A stretch of 32,125 nucleotides of DNA from an uncultured Clostridia bacterium. Its GTDB lineage: Bacteria; Bacillota; Clostridia; TANB77; CAG-508. Below are positions 1 through 8,024 of this stretch, piece after piece. Made by a program: the position numbers and the translations under genes. The notes beneath the pieces are model-generated. The model was not told where the DNA came from. It made no database searches and worked only from the letters and a program-made list of their open reading frames with translations. The stretch is taken from positions 1 through 32,125 of the forward strand of contig CALXVK010000009.1 in assembly GCA_944391975.1 (NCBI GenBank), given 5' to 3'. Numbering within the stretch: position 1 is the stretch's first letter; each line of letters begins with the position of its first letter.

Positions 1-50
1 CCTTGAGGCTCTGCTTGTAACATAGCCTTTTAGGCGTTATGAGTAAAATA
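1..50 (+). other. 3' end of an unseen upstream element (possible IS200/IS605-type right end)
   Basis: No reading frame is recognisable here. The segment is GC-richer than its surroundings and runs directly into the hairpin at 51-69. The combination of a structured tract and a compact hairpin with a TAA loop reminds me of the right ends and omega-RNA regions of IS200/IS605-family elements. It could equally be the tail of another non-coding RNA. The upstream part lies outside the window, so the assignment is a guess. Confidence 0.25.
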
Positions 51-77
51 CCTCCGGCTAAGCCGGAGGATTTTTAT
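51..77 (+). terminator. Rho-independent terminator
   Basis: An 8-bp perfect GC-rich stem (51-58 with 62-69) with a 3-nt loop is followed by A and five T. It ends transcription of whatever lies upstream of the window and isolates the sortase gene. Confidence 0.75.
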
Positions 78-86
78 ACAAATTGA

Positions 87-116
87 TTGTAAAATAATAT
101 ATTGATGATATATAAT
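87..116 (+). promoter_or_regulatory. Sigma-A-type promoter for the sortase gene
   Basis: A perfect TATAAT at 111-116 is preceded by TTGTAA at 87-92 with an 18-bp spacer. It lies between the terminator at 51-77 and the sortase start at 164. Confidence 0.55.
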
Positions 117-163
117 ATATGTGATTTTAATGTAAGCTAGATAAAAATAGGAGATTTTTGTTA

Positions 164-1045
164 ATGAGAAATAATGGAAAACACTCTAAAAATGATATAC
201 GAAAAAAAGACTTGAAAAGTAATTCAAGAATTGAAAATGAGATTTCAGAATTAGAAAAAATTAGAATGAATAGTTCAAGAAAAAAAAAAGTAGAAAAAAA
301 GAAATCAAAAAAACATGGGATAAAAAATGTAATTTTGACGTTATTAATAATATTTTTTATAGCTGTAATTATATTTTCAGGAATTCAGTTAATTAAATGG
401 TATTTGGGTAATAAGGCAAATAATGATATTATTAAGGAGATTAAAGAAAGTAATATTATTTCTTATAATGAAAATGATGAAAATGTAAGTGAAGTAGATT
501 TTGAAAAACTTAAAAATATAAATTCAGATGCTGTTGGATATATAGAAGTGCCAAATACTAATATTTCGTATCCAGTTGTTCAAGCAAAAAATAATGATTA
601 TTATTTAACATACAACTTTAAGAAAGAATATAATAGTGCTGGTTGGATTTTTATGGATTATCGAAATGATTTGGATGGAAATGATAAAAATATTATTATA
701 TATGGACATAATAGAAGAGATGGAAGCATGTTTGGATCATTAAAAAATATATTATCACCAGATTGGTATAATAATGAAGCTAATAAGTATGTGACTTTAA
801 TTACAGAACAAGGAAATATGATATATGAAGTATTTTCAGTGTATCAAATAGAGAGAGAGGATTATTATATTCAAACAAGCTTTAGTGATAATGAAGATTA
901 TGAGTCTTTTATTAGAACGATAACAAATAGAAGTATAAAAAATTATAATGTAAATGTATCTTCAGAAGATAGTATATTAACTCTTTCAACTTGTGCAAAT
1001 GATAATAAATATAGAGTGGTTTTACATGCAAAATTAGTAAAATAA
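164..1045 (+). CDS. srtB: Class B sortase (SrtB family)
   Basis: Membrane-anchored cysteine transpeptidase that cleaves a C-terminal sorting motif and joins the protein to peptidoglycan or a pilin. The product is about 293 residues: a basic Lys/Asn-rich cytosolic N-terminus (1-45), one transmembrane segment (about 52-75), then the sortase barrel. The catalytic triad is visible: His182 in YGHN, Cys277 in TLSTC and Arg284 in KYRVVLHA. The sequence after YGHN (RRDGSMFGSL) is typical of class B. ATG 164 is preferred over TTG 158 because AGGAG at 149-153 is about 10 nt from the ATG and only 4 nt from the TTG. Its own promoter and terminator flank it, so it looks monocistronic. No LPXTG/NPQTN substrate gene is visible nearby. 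Confidence 0.92.
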   Translation: MRNNGKHSKNDIRKKDLKSNSRIENEISELEKIRMNSSRKKKVEKKKSKKHGIKNVILTLLIIFFIAVIIFSGIQLIKWYLGNKANNDIIKEIKESNIISYNENDENVSEVDFEKLKNINSDAVGYIEVPNTNISYPVVQAKNNDYYLTYNFKKEYNSAGWIFMDYRNDLDGNDKNIIIYGHNRRDGSMFGSLKNILSPDWYNNEANKYVTLITEQGNMIYEVFSVYQIEREDYYIQTSFSDNEDYESFIRTITNRSIKNYNVNVSSEDSILTLSTCANDNKYRVVLHAKLVK

Positions 1046-1054
1046 TTTATAGAT

Positions 1055-1096
1055 AAAAGAATAAATTTTGTTTATTACATTATTTATTCTTTTTTT
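1055..1096 (+). terminator. Terminator after sortase gene
   Basis: A 12-bp AT-rich inverted repeat (1055-1066 with 1082-1093) ends in a run of T. The stem is perfect but low in GC. Confidence 0.6.
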
Positions 1097-1156
1097 GTAA
1101 CTAAAAATAACAAAGCTTCATATTATAGTATATCTAAGAAGGGAGCTTTGGATTAT

Positions 1157-2298
1157 ATGGAGAGTGTAAGATATTTTGATCATGCTGCAACAACTGCTTT
1201 AGACGAACAAGTTTTAAATGAAATGATGCCATATTTAGTTTATGAATATGGAAATGCATCATCTTTATATAGTTTAGGTAAGAAATCAAAAGAAGCAATT
1301 TCTGTTGCAAGAATGAAAGTTGCCTCTAGTTTAAATTGTAATTCAAAGGAAATTTATTTTACAAGTCGGAGGTACTGAGAGTGACAATTTAGCTATTAAA
1401 GGAATAGCTTTTGCAAATCATAGATATGGTAATCATATAATAACTAGTTCTATTGAGCATCCTGCAGTTTTAAACACATGTAAATCACTAGAAAATATAG
1501 GATTTAAGGTAACATATTTAAGAGTTAACAGCTTAGGTAGAATTGATTTGCAAGATTTGGAAAGGGCAATTACAAAAAATACGATTTTAATTTCAATTAT
1601 GTTTGCCAATAATGAAGTAGGTACAATTCAGCCTATAGAGCAAATAGGAAATATAGCAAGAAAATATAATGTTATATTTCATACTGATGCAGTTCAGGCA
1701 GTTGGAAATGTTCCGATAGATGTAAGACATTTAAAAATAGATAGTTTATCTTTATCTAGTCACAAATTTTATGGTCCAAAAGGTGTTGGAGCTCTATATG
1801 TAAGAGAAGGTATTGCGTTTAATAGACAAAATGATGGTGGACATCAAGAAAGAGATAAAAGATCTGGAACTGAGAATACATCAGGAATAGTTGGGACAGG
1901 TAAAGCAATAGAAATAGCCACAGATAATTTAAATAGATATTATGATCAATTAAATGATTTAAGTGATTTTTATTTAAAAGAAATAAATAGAAGAATTTCA
2001 AATATAAAAATAAATGGAGATTTAGCAAATAAGGTTCCAGGAAACAATAATATTTGTTTTTTAGGTATTGATGGAAATAGATTGGTAAATGAACTAGATA
2101 GAAGAGGAATATGTGTTTCTAGTGGGTCTGCTTGTAGCGCCGGTTTAATAAATCCGTCACATGTTTTACTTGCAATGGGAATAAATGAAAACATTGCTAG
2201 GCGGAAGTCTAAGAGTTAGTTTTGGTAAAGAAAATACGATTGATGATGTGAAATATTTAATTGATAATTTAGAAGATATTATTAATAAAATTAGATAA
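1157..2298 (+). CDS. iscS: Cysteine desulfurase (NifS/IscS family), read through two +1 shifts at CGG
   Basis: PLP enzyme that removes sulfur from cysteine for Fe-S cluster, thiamine or tRNA thiolation. The gene is split into three frames, but skipping one C at 1367 and one at 2202 gives a continuous protein of about 379 residues, the usual family length. Visible landmarks are YFDHAATT at the N-terminus, TSGGTESDN (PLP phosphate-binding region) across shift 1, NNEVGT, HTDAVQ, SHKFYGPKG with the PLP lysine near 202, SSGSACSAG with the active-site Cys near 324, and ARGSLRVSFG across shift 2. Without the shifts, stops follow 3 and 5 codons after the CGG codons. ATG 1157 is chosen over TTG 1148 because GGGAG at 1141-1145 sits 11 nt upstream of the ATG. 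No iscU partner is adjacent, so assignment to iscS versus another nifS paralogue is uncertain. Confidence 0.9.
1367..1370 (+). other. +1 frameshift site CGGA (cysteine desulfurase, Gly71)
   Basis: The in-frame codon after AGT is CGG. Reading C-GGA as one glycine restores TSGGTESDN, a conserved motif. In the original frame a TGA appears two codons later (1376-1378). Confidence 0.85.
2202..2205 (+). other. +1 frameshift site CGGA (cysteine desulfurase, Gly349)
   Basis: In the frame set by site 1, CGG follows AGG. Skipping the C gives ARGSLRVSFG, the conserved C-terminal motif. Otherwise TAG ends the frame at 2217-2219. Confidence 0.85.
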
Positions 2299-2307
2299 GA
2301 TGATAAA

Positions 2308-2469
2308 TTATAGATGTGTATATATTATTTTAGCGTTGCGAAATTTGTGTGGGGACCGACAAGTTAGAAAATGTTATTTTGTAAATTTTTATACTTCAAA
2401 AGTTACAAAATTACATTTTCTTCGATGTTGGGATTTCGCAACGCTAAAATAATATATACACATCTATAA
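2308..2469. repeat. Large foldback element with perfect 37-bp arms
   Basis: The arms at 2308-2344 and 2433-2469 are perfect inverted repeats. Inside them a second stem of 19 bp with one mismatch (about 2364-2382 with 2401-2419) encloses an AT-rich loop. Between the two stems lie purine-rich single-stranded tracts (around 2349-2360 and 2421-2432). The whole would form one long hairpin of about 160 nt in RNA or extruded DNA. It lies between the convergent cysteine desulfurase and SPFH genes. It may be a MITE-like element or a structured RNA. No ORF is present. Confidence 0.8.
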
Positions 2470-2492
2470 AATCTATAAAAATATAAAATAAT

Positions 2493-2519
2493 AAAAGCCT
2501 CATTTTTGAGGCTTTTTAG
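2493..2519. terminator. Bidirectional terminator between convergent genes
   Basis: A 10-bp stem (2493-2502 with 2508-2517) has A-run and T-run flanks on either side, so it can terminate both the plus-strand desulfurase transcript and the minus-strand SPFH transcript. Confidence 0.8.
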
Positions 2520-2527
2520 TTTATGTT

Positions 2528-3430
2528 TTACTTTTTATCATCAGTCATAACATCTTTGATACTACCTAGACTAGACAAAGTTGATGTTGCTTCAAATGGA
2601 ATAAATATTTTATTTGCTTCTCCTTTTGCAACTTCTTGAAGAGTCTCTAAAGATTTTAATTGAACTAATTTTTCATTTGGATCAGCAGCTTTTATAGCTT
2701 CATAAACCATTGAAATTTCTTTTGATCTAGCTTCTGCAACTTTTTTAATTGCTTCAGCCTCACCGGCAGCTCTTCTAATTTGAGATTCTTTTTCTGCTTC
2801 TGCATCAAGAATTGCAGCTTCTTTTCTACCTTCAGCAAGAGTAATTTGAGATTGTCTTTCACCTTCAGCTTGAAGTATTAAAGCTCTTTTATTTCTTTCT
2901 GCGTTCATTTGTTTTTCCATTGCATCTCTAATATCTGGTGGAGGAGTAATATCTTTTATCTCAACTCTATCAATTTTACATCCCCAAATATCAGTAGCTT
3001 CATCTAAGATGGCTCTTAATCTGTCATTAATTAAATCTCTTGAAGAGAAAGTTTGATCAAGTTCCATTTTACCAACAATATCACGAATTGTTGTGATGGC
3101 AAGGTATTGAATACCTTGAGTTAAATTTTGAATTTCATAAATAGCTTTTGTAGGATCAGTTATTTTATAAAACACTACAGTATCAATAGTAATAGTAACG
3201 TTATCAGCTGTAATAACACCTTGAGGTGGTATATCCATTGTTTGTTGTTTTAAGCTAACTACTGCTCTAACATTATCAACAAATGGAACGATAATATTAA
3301 CACCAGGTTCAGCTACTTTGTGAAATCTACCAAGTCTTTCTATAATACATACTTCTGATTGTTGAACTATTTTAATTGAACGTATTGCTATAATAACAAT
3401 GATAATAAAAACTACAATTAAAAATGGCAT
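2528..3430 (-). CDS. qmcA: SPFH/Band-7 (stomatin-like) membrane protein, QmcA family
   Basis: A 300-residue protein with an N-terminal transmembrane anchor (about 2-20) followed by a Band-7 domain. Recognisable family blocks are ERLGRFHKVAEPGVN, VSLKQQTMDIPPQGVITADN and IRDIVGKMELDQTFSSRD. It continues with a long charged Ala/Glu/Arg coiled coil (about 175-245) typical of oligomerising stomatins. Such proteins form rings in the membrane and scaffold membrane proteases. It starts with ATG after AGGAGG and lies 31 nt downstream of the NfeD-like gene on the same strand; this NfeD-stomatin pairing is a classical conserved operon. The specific client is unknown. Confidence 0.9.
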   Translation of the reverse strand: MPFLIVVFIIIVIIAIRSIKIVQQSEVCIIERLGRFHKVAEPGVNIIVPFVDNVRAVVSLKQQTMDIPPQGVITADNVTITIDTVVFYKITDPTKAIYEIQNLTQGIQYLAITTIRDIVGKMELDQTFSSRDLINDRLRAILDEATDIWGCKIDRVEIKDITPPPDIRDAMEKQMNAERNKRALILQAEGERQSQITLAEGRKEAAILDAEAEKESQIRRAAGEAEAIKKVAEARSKEISMVYEAIKAADPNEKLVQLKSLETLQEVAKGEANKIFIPFEATSTLSSLGSIKDVMTDDKK

Positions 3431-3461
3431 TTTAAAATCCTCCTATAATATAATATTTAAA

Positions 3462-3893
3462 TTAATTGATTGGTGTAACTATAGCTTTAACACCATCTAC
3501 ATCTTGTACTAAAACTTTAGTACCTTCTTTAATTACTGTATCGTTTTTTGAAGTAGCTGACCATGTTTCTCCGCCAACTCTTACTTGACCTTTATTTTCT
3601 ATAGGCTCTATAGTAATAGTTACTTTTCCTTCTTTACCCACAATAGAATTTGTGATTTTTTGTTCTTCTTCTTTTTCTTCAAATTTGTTAGCAAATTTTC
3701 TTGTAGCAAAAATTAGAATTGTTGAAGATATAACAAAAACAGCAGTTTGAACAATGATACTATCAGTTAGGAAACTTGTAACTAAAGCGAATAAACTACC
3801 TATTGAAAACCAAAAAACTAAAAATCCAGTTGTAATTGATTCTAAAATTAAGAATACACCAGCTGAAATTATCCAAAATTGCCACATATTCAT
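3462..3893 (-). CDS. NfeD-like membrane protein
   Basis: A 143-residue protein with three closely spaced hydrophobic segments in the first 70 residues, then a charged linker (KFEEKEEEQK), then a small beta-rich C-terminal domain (about 84-143) matching the NfeD OB-fold, including GKEGKVTITI and VRVGGETWSA. This is the short NfeD form, lacking the ClpP-class protease domain. It is the first gene of a two-gene operon with the SPFH protein, its usual partner. Start ATG 3893 follows AAAGGAG. Confidence 0.85.
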   Translation of the reverse strand: MNMWQFWIISAGVFLILESITTGFLVFWFSIGSLFALVTSFLTDSIIVQTAVFVISSTILIFATRKFANKFEEKEEEQKITNSIVGKEGKVTITIEPIENKGQVRVGGETWSATSKNDTVIKEGTKVLVQDVDGVKAIVTPIN

Positions 3894-4177
3894 TTCTCCT
3901 TTACTTTTTTAAACAATACATTATTATTATACAATATAGTACAAAAAAAAGAAAGAGTTTTTAAAAAAATTAAGACAAAATCTTTGTAAATTTGAGTAAA
4001 AATAACAATTTTTTTTATAATAAAAAATTTATGCGTAAATCTTTAAAAATTAAAAGAAAATGCATTATTTGTTAAAAAGAAATAGTTTTACTAATAAAAA
4101 TATAAGAAAAAATAGGTTTACTTTTAAATTTAATAATGATATATTTATTATGAAATTTTTTATACAAGGAGAAACAA

Positions 4178-5449
4178 ATGAATAACAAAAGAAATTTTAA
4201 AGAACAAGAAAGAGTAAATAATATTAAAACTGCAAAAGGATCAAAAAATAAAATGACTGGAAAAAAGCCTAGAAAGTTTACTAATACAAGATTATTTAAA
4301 ATTTTAAGGATAGTTTTAATAATAGGAATTATTATAGTAATAGCAAATATTATTTCGAGTTTAATAAAAAATAGAACACCTGAAGATATTTCTCTGATAA
4401 TAGGAGAAAATAAAGTAGAATTAAAAGACAAATTATTAATTGACGAAAATGATAATATTTATATTTCAAAAGATGATGTTGCAAACTTATATGATGAAAA
4501 TATCTATTATAATGATGATGAACAAACTTTGATTACTACTTATAATAAACATGTTGCAAAATTAGTAATTGGACAAACAACAATGGAAGTTAATTCAACA
4601 CAAGTTGCAATAAAAGGAACTTTAAAATTTGAGGATAAAATGTTATATTTACCATTATTGGATTTAAAAGATGTTTATGATTTTGAATATCAATATAATA
4701 AAGATAGAAATGTTTTAATTATAGATTCTATTTCTACTGAAAAATCACAAGCTGTTGTTGTAAAAAGCACTAAAATAAAAGAAGAACCAAAAACGTTTTC
4801 AAGTTCTTTAGAAAAAATAAGTAAATCTGATGGAGCTTATGTAACTGTTTTTGGAACAGATGGAGATTATACAAAAGTAAGAACAGCAGCTGGTAATATT
4901 GGATATATAAAAACAGATAAATTAGGTGAAATAGAAATTGTAAGAGAAAATATGGAAGAAGACATATTAGATAATATAAATATTTTAAATGAATATGATA
5001 TTGTTACTTCTTATGATAATGTTTCAATAGATTCTAATTATACAAATATTGTAATACCAAATTTATTTAATATAAATGAAAATTTAGAAGTGGAAAGTGT
5101 TATAGACCTGTCAAGTGATACTTATCAAAATTATGTTTCTTGGGCAGAAGCAAATAAAATAGATATTTGTGCAGATGTAACATTAAGTGGAAGTATGAAT
5201 TCGATATGTAGTGATTATACATCAAGAACATGTTTAATTAATCTTTTATATAATCAGTTTGTTTCAAATAATATTAGCATGATTTGTATTGATTTTGATA
5301 ATATTGATGATACAGAAGGATTTTATAGATTTGTTATTGAGCTTACACCTAGATTTAAAGAAGCTGGATATAGAGTTTTAGTTAAATATAAAGATGGATT
5401 AGATAAAGAACGTTTAGAAAAAATTGTAGATTATGTAGTTGAGGAGTAA
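4178..5449 (+). CDS. Membrane-anchored SH3-domain protein with a truncated GH18-like C-terminus
   Basis: A 423-residue protein with a Lys-rich cytosolic head, a transmembrane segment (about 45-65), a copper-amine-oxidase-N-like beta region (about 70-170), an SH3-like segment (about 180-250, including YVTVFGTDGDYTKVRTAAGNIGYI) and a C-terminal portion (about 260-423) resembling the first half of a GH18 barrel. Family members with this order are clostridial wall-associated GH18 proteins. Here the active-site DxDxE strand reads as ICIDFDNI, with Asp instead of the catalytic Glu, and the barrel stops early. It is therefore likely a wall-binding, non-catalytic protein. It is first in a run with mltG: the mltG ribosome-binding site lies inside its last codons. 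Start ATG follows AAGGAG. Confidence 0.75.
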   Translation: MNNKRNFKEQERVNNIKTAKGSKNKMTGKKPRKFTNTRLFKILRIVLIIGIIIVIANIISSLIKNRTPEDISLIIGENKVELKDKLLIDENDNIYISKDDVANLYDENIYYNDDEQTLITTYNKHVAKLVIGQTTMEVNSTQVAIKGTLKFEDKMLYLPLLDLKDVYDFEYQYNKDRNVLIIDSISTEKSQAVVVKSTKIKEEPKTFSSSLEKISKSDGAYVTVFGTDGDYTKVRTAAGNIGYIKTDKLGEIEIVRENMEEDILDNINILNEYDIVTSYDNVSIDSNYTNIVIPNLFNINENLEVESVIDLSSDTYQNYVSWAEANKIDICADVTLSGSMNSICSDYTSRTCLINLLYNQFVSNNISMICIDFDNIDDTEGFYRFVIELTPRFKEAGYRVLVKYKDGLDKERLEKIVDYVVEE

Positions 5450-5453
5450 TAAA

Positions 5454-6548
5454 ATGAAAAAGTTTTTAAAAGTATTTGTGATAATTATTCTTATAATTAT
5501 AGTATTAGCAGTAATAACATTTTTTGTATTAAAAAATAAATATGAACAAAGTTTAACTGCAGTAAATTCTGAAGCAAATAGCCAAACTGTTATTGTAGAG
5601 ATTTCTCAAGGTATGTCAACAAGTGAGATTGCTGATTTACTACAGGAAAATCAAGTAATAAAAAATGCTACAATGTTTAAAGTATATATTAAATTAAATA
5701 ATGTTGGAAATTTTCAAGCAGGAAAATATGAATTTGAAAATGGTATAGATGATGTTTCAAGTGTTTGCCAAAAACTAGTAAAAGGTGATGTTTATGATGA
5801 AAGTGTTACAATAACTTTTGTTGAAGGAAAAACAATTGAAGATTATGCAGATGTAATTGCAGAAAATACAAATAATACTGCTGATGAAGTTTTAGAATTA
5901 GTTAATTCTGAAGAATATATTGATTCTTTAATTGAAAAATACTGGTTTATTACAGATGAAGTAAAAAATGAAGAAATTTACTATAGTTTAGAAGGATATA
6001 TTCTTCCAGACACATATACTTTTGAAAATGAGGATGTTACTGTAGAGGAAATATTTAATGTAATTTTTAATTATATGGATAATTATTTATCTGAATATCA
6101 AGATGAAATAGAAGAAAGCGGATATACAGTTCATGAACTTTTGAGCTTAGCATCAGTTGTGGAACAAGAAGGAAAAACAGATGAAGCTCGTCAAGGAATT
6201 GCAGGAGTATTTATAAATAGATTAAATTCTGGAATGAGTTTAGGAAGTGATGTAACTACATATTATGCCTTTGGATTAGATATGGCAACTGAAGAACTTA
6301 CAACAAGACAATTAAATACAGAAAATCCATATAATACACGAGGACCAAATATGGAAGGAAAACTACCTGTAGGACCAATTTGTAGCCCTAGTAGAAGTGC
6401 TATTTATGCTGTATTAAATCCAGAGAATACAGATTGCTATTATTTTGTTGCAGATAAAAATGGAGATGTATATTTTTCAAAAACATATGCAGAACATCAA
6501 TCAACTATAGAAGAATTAAAATCACAAGATTTGTGGTATGAATATTAA
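5454..6548 (+). CDS. mltG: Endolytic murein transglycosylase MltG (YceG-like)
   Basis: Cuts nascent glycan strands at the outer membrane face and helps to set strand length. The product is about 364 residues: a transmembrane anchor (about 8-28), a LysM-like region with the family block VEISQGMSTSEIADLLQ, then the YceG catalytic domain with SLASVVEQEG (catalytic Glu237), AGVFINRLNSGMSLGSDVTTYYAFG, YNTRGPNMEGKLPVGPICSP and the terminal YYFVADKNGDVYFSKTYAEH. Every canonical block is intact. ATG 5454 is chosen because GAGGAG at 5441-5446, overlapping the upstream gene's end, is 7 nt away; an in-frame TTG at 5439 precedes that site. Translation is probably coupled to the gene before it. Confidence 0.95.
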   Translation: MKKFLKVFVIIILIIIVLAVITFFVLKNKYEQSLTAVNSEANSQTVIVEISQGMSTSEIADLLQENQVIKNATMFKVYIKLNNVGNFQAGKYEFENGIDDVSSVCQKLVKGDVYDESVTITFVEGKTIEDYADVIAENTNNTADEVLELVNSEEYIDSLIEKYWFITDEVKNEEIYYSLEGYILPDTYTFENEDVTVEEIFNVIFNYMDNYLSEYQDEIEESGYTVHELLSLASVVEQEGKTDEARQGIAGVFINRLNSGMSLGSDVTTYYAFGLDMATEELTTRQLNTENPYNTRGPNMEGKLPVGPICSPSRSAIYAVLNPENTDCYYFVADKNGDVYFSKTYAEHQSTIEELKSQDLWYEY

Positions 6549-6668
6549 TATTAATATTAATATATTATAATAATAAGTTTTAACTGCTAAAAAAAGGTAT
6601 GGACAAGTATTTATTTTATGTATAAAATATAAATGAAATAATATATGAGATAGGAGATTTTTTATATA

Positions 6669-8015
6669 ATGCCAATAAATCAAAATGAAAAATCTCTTTC
6701 TGAAGTATTCAAAGAACTGGAACAATCAAAAAATAAGCAGGTTGAACAATACAAACAAAAACAAAAAGTTTTAAGAGAAATTAAAGAGACTGAAAAAAAG
6801 AAAAGTTTTGTTTTTCAAGTAAAACATAGAACTAAAAAAGATAATTTAAAGTTAATTGTAATTGTTTTAGTGATTTGTTTGAGTATTTCTACATTTTCTT
6901 CAAATTATATTTTTGCAAAGGATTTAGAGACAGAGCCCGAAAAAACACCTATAGGAACTTTTGAGGAAAATAATGATGTTACTGATGTTTATGAAATTGT
7001 ATCAGAAAATATTAGTACAACTTATCAAAAAGAAGTACTTGACATTGAAGAAGAGATTGCGTTTGTAACTGAATATGTTGATAATAAAAATTTACCAAAA
7101 GGAGAAGAAGTTGTTGAACAAGAGGGTATTATAGGACATCAAATTGTTACTTATGTAAGAAGTTATGAAAATGATGAAATGGTAGATCAAGTAGCTATTG
7201 GATATAATATTACTGAACCGCCAACTACTAAAATAGTTCAAGTTGGAACTTCTGATGTATTAGCAAATTATAACATACATATTGGTGATTATTTATATGC
7301 TACTAAAGATTTAGAACTAAAAAAGGAAGCAAATGATGAGTCTGATAATTTGATTACAGTTCCTAATAAATATGATGTTATGACAATTGAAGTGATAGAA
7401 GAGAACTGGATGAAAGTATCATTTTCAGAGCAAGAAGGTTATATAAAAGTACAAGATTTAACATCTGAAACTTTAACTCCAGGAAGCAGCGAAAATTGTA
7501 GAAAACAAAAGTTATTAGATTCTGTAAATGAAGAAATGCAACTAAATAAATCAAGTGGATTATTAGAAAGTGATTTTGAAAAGGTTTTTTTAGACAATAG
7601 TAGTGACACAAATGATATTTTTAAAGAAAATTATAAAAGTTTTTATGAAATTGAATCTAAATATAACATAAATGGTGTATTTGTTGCAGCAATTGCAATT
7701 CATGAAAGCAATTGGGGAAGATCTAATATCGCTAGCAATAAGAAAAATTTATTTGGATATGGAGCATATGATGCTACTCCATATGAATCAGCAGTTACAT
7801 TTGATACATATGCAGAGGGTATAGATACTGTTGCTAGATGGTTAGCTTTAAATTATTTAAATGAATCAGGAACGGTGCTTCCAAATGGAGAAACTGCAAC
7901 TGGAAGATATTATAATGGGGCAACTGTAAAAGGTGTAAATACTAGATATGCAACAGACAAAAATTGGTCAAATAGAGTTTTCTCACTAATGAAAGATATT
8001 TATAATTCTATATAG
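6669..8015 (+). CDS. Membrane-anchored wall hydrolase: G5, SH3 and glucosaminidase domains
   Basis: A 448-residue protein, predicted N-acetylglucosaminidase acting on peptidoglycan glycan strands. Layout: charged cytosolic head (1-60), transmembrane segment (about 65-82), a G5-type domain (about 110-195, with the VVEQEGIIGHQIVTYVRSYE block), an SH3-like domain (about 205-275), then a Flg_J/glucosaminidase domain (about 315-448) with AAIAIHESNWGRSNIASNKK (catalytic Glu in HESNWG), NLFGYGAYD and a YAEGIDTVARWLALNYL stretch. It lies 120 nt after mltG and overlaps the ribosome-binding site of the next gene. AGGAG at 6652-6656 is 12 nt from the ATG, slightly long. Confidence 0.85.
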   Translation: MPINQNEKSLSEVFKELEQSKNKQVEQYKQKQKVLREIKETEKKKSFVFQVKHRTKKDNLKLIVIVLVICLSISTFSSNYIFAKDLETEPEKTPIGTFEENNDVTDVYEIVSENISTTYQKEVLDIEEEIAFVTEYVDNKNLPKGEEVVEQEGIIGHQIVTYVRSYENDEMVDQVAIGYNITEPPTTKIVQVGTSDVLANYNIHIGDYLYATKDLELKKEANDESDNLITVPNKYDVMTIEVIEENWMKVSFSEQEGYIKVQDLTSETLTPGSSENCRKQKLLDSVNEEMQLNKSSGLLESDFEKVFLDNSSDTNDIFKENYKSFYEIESKYNINGVFVAAIAIHESNWGRSNIASNKKNLFGYGAYDATPYESAVTFDTYAEGIDTVARWLALNYLNESGTVLPNGETATGRYYNGATVKGVNTRYATDKNWSNRVFSLMKDIYNSI

Positions 8016-8024
8016 GGGGAGATT

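Noticed and set aside
1819-2194. Minus-strand ORFs inside the cysteine desulfurase gene
   Set aside because: They are antisense shadows with low-complexity Leu/Phe/Tyr composition and no ribosome-binding site. The same applies to the other antisense ORFs across the window.
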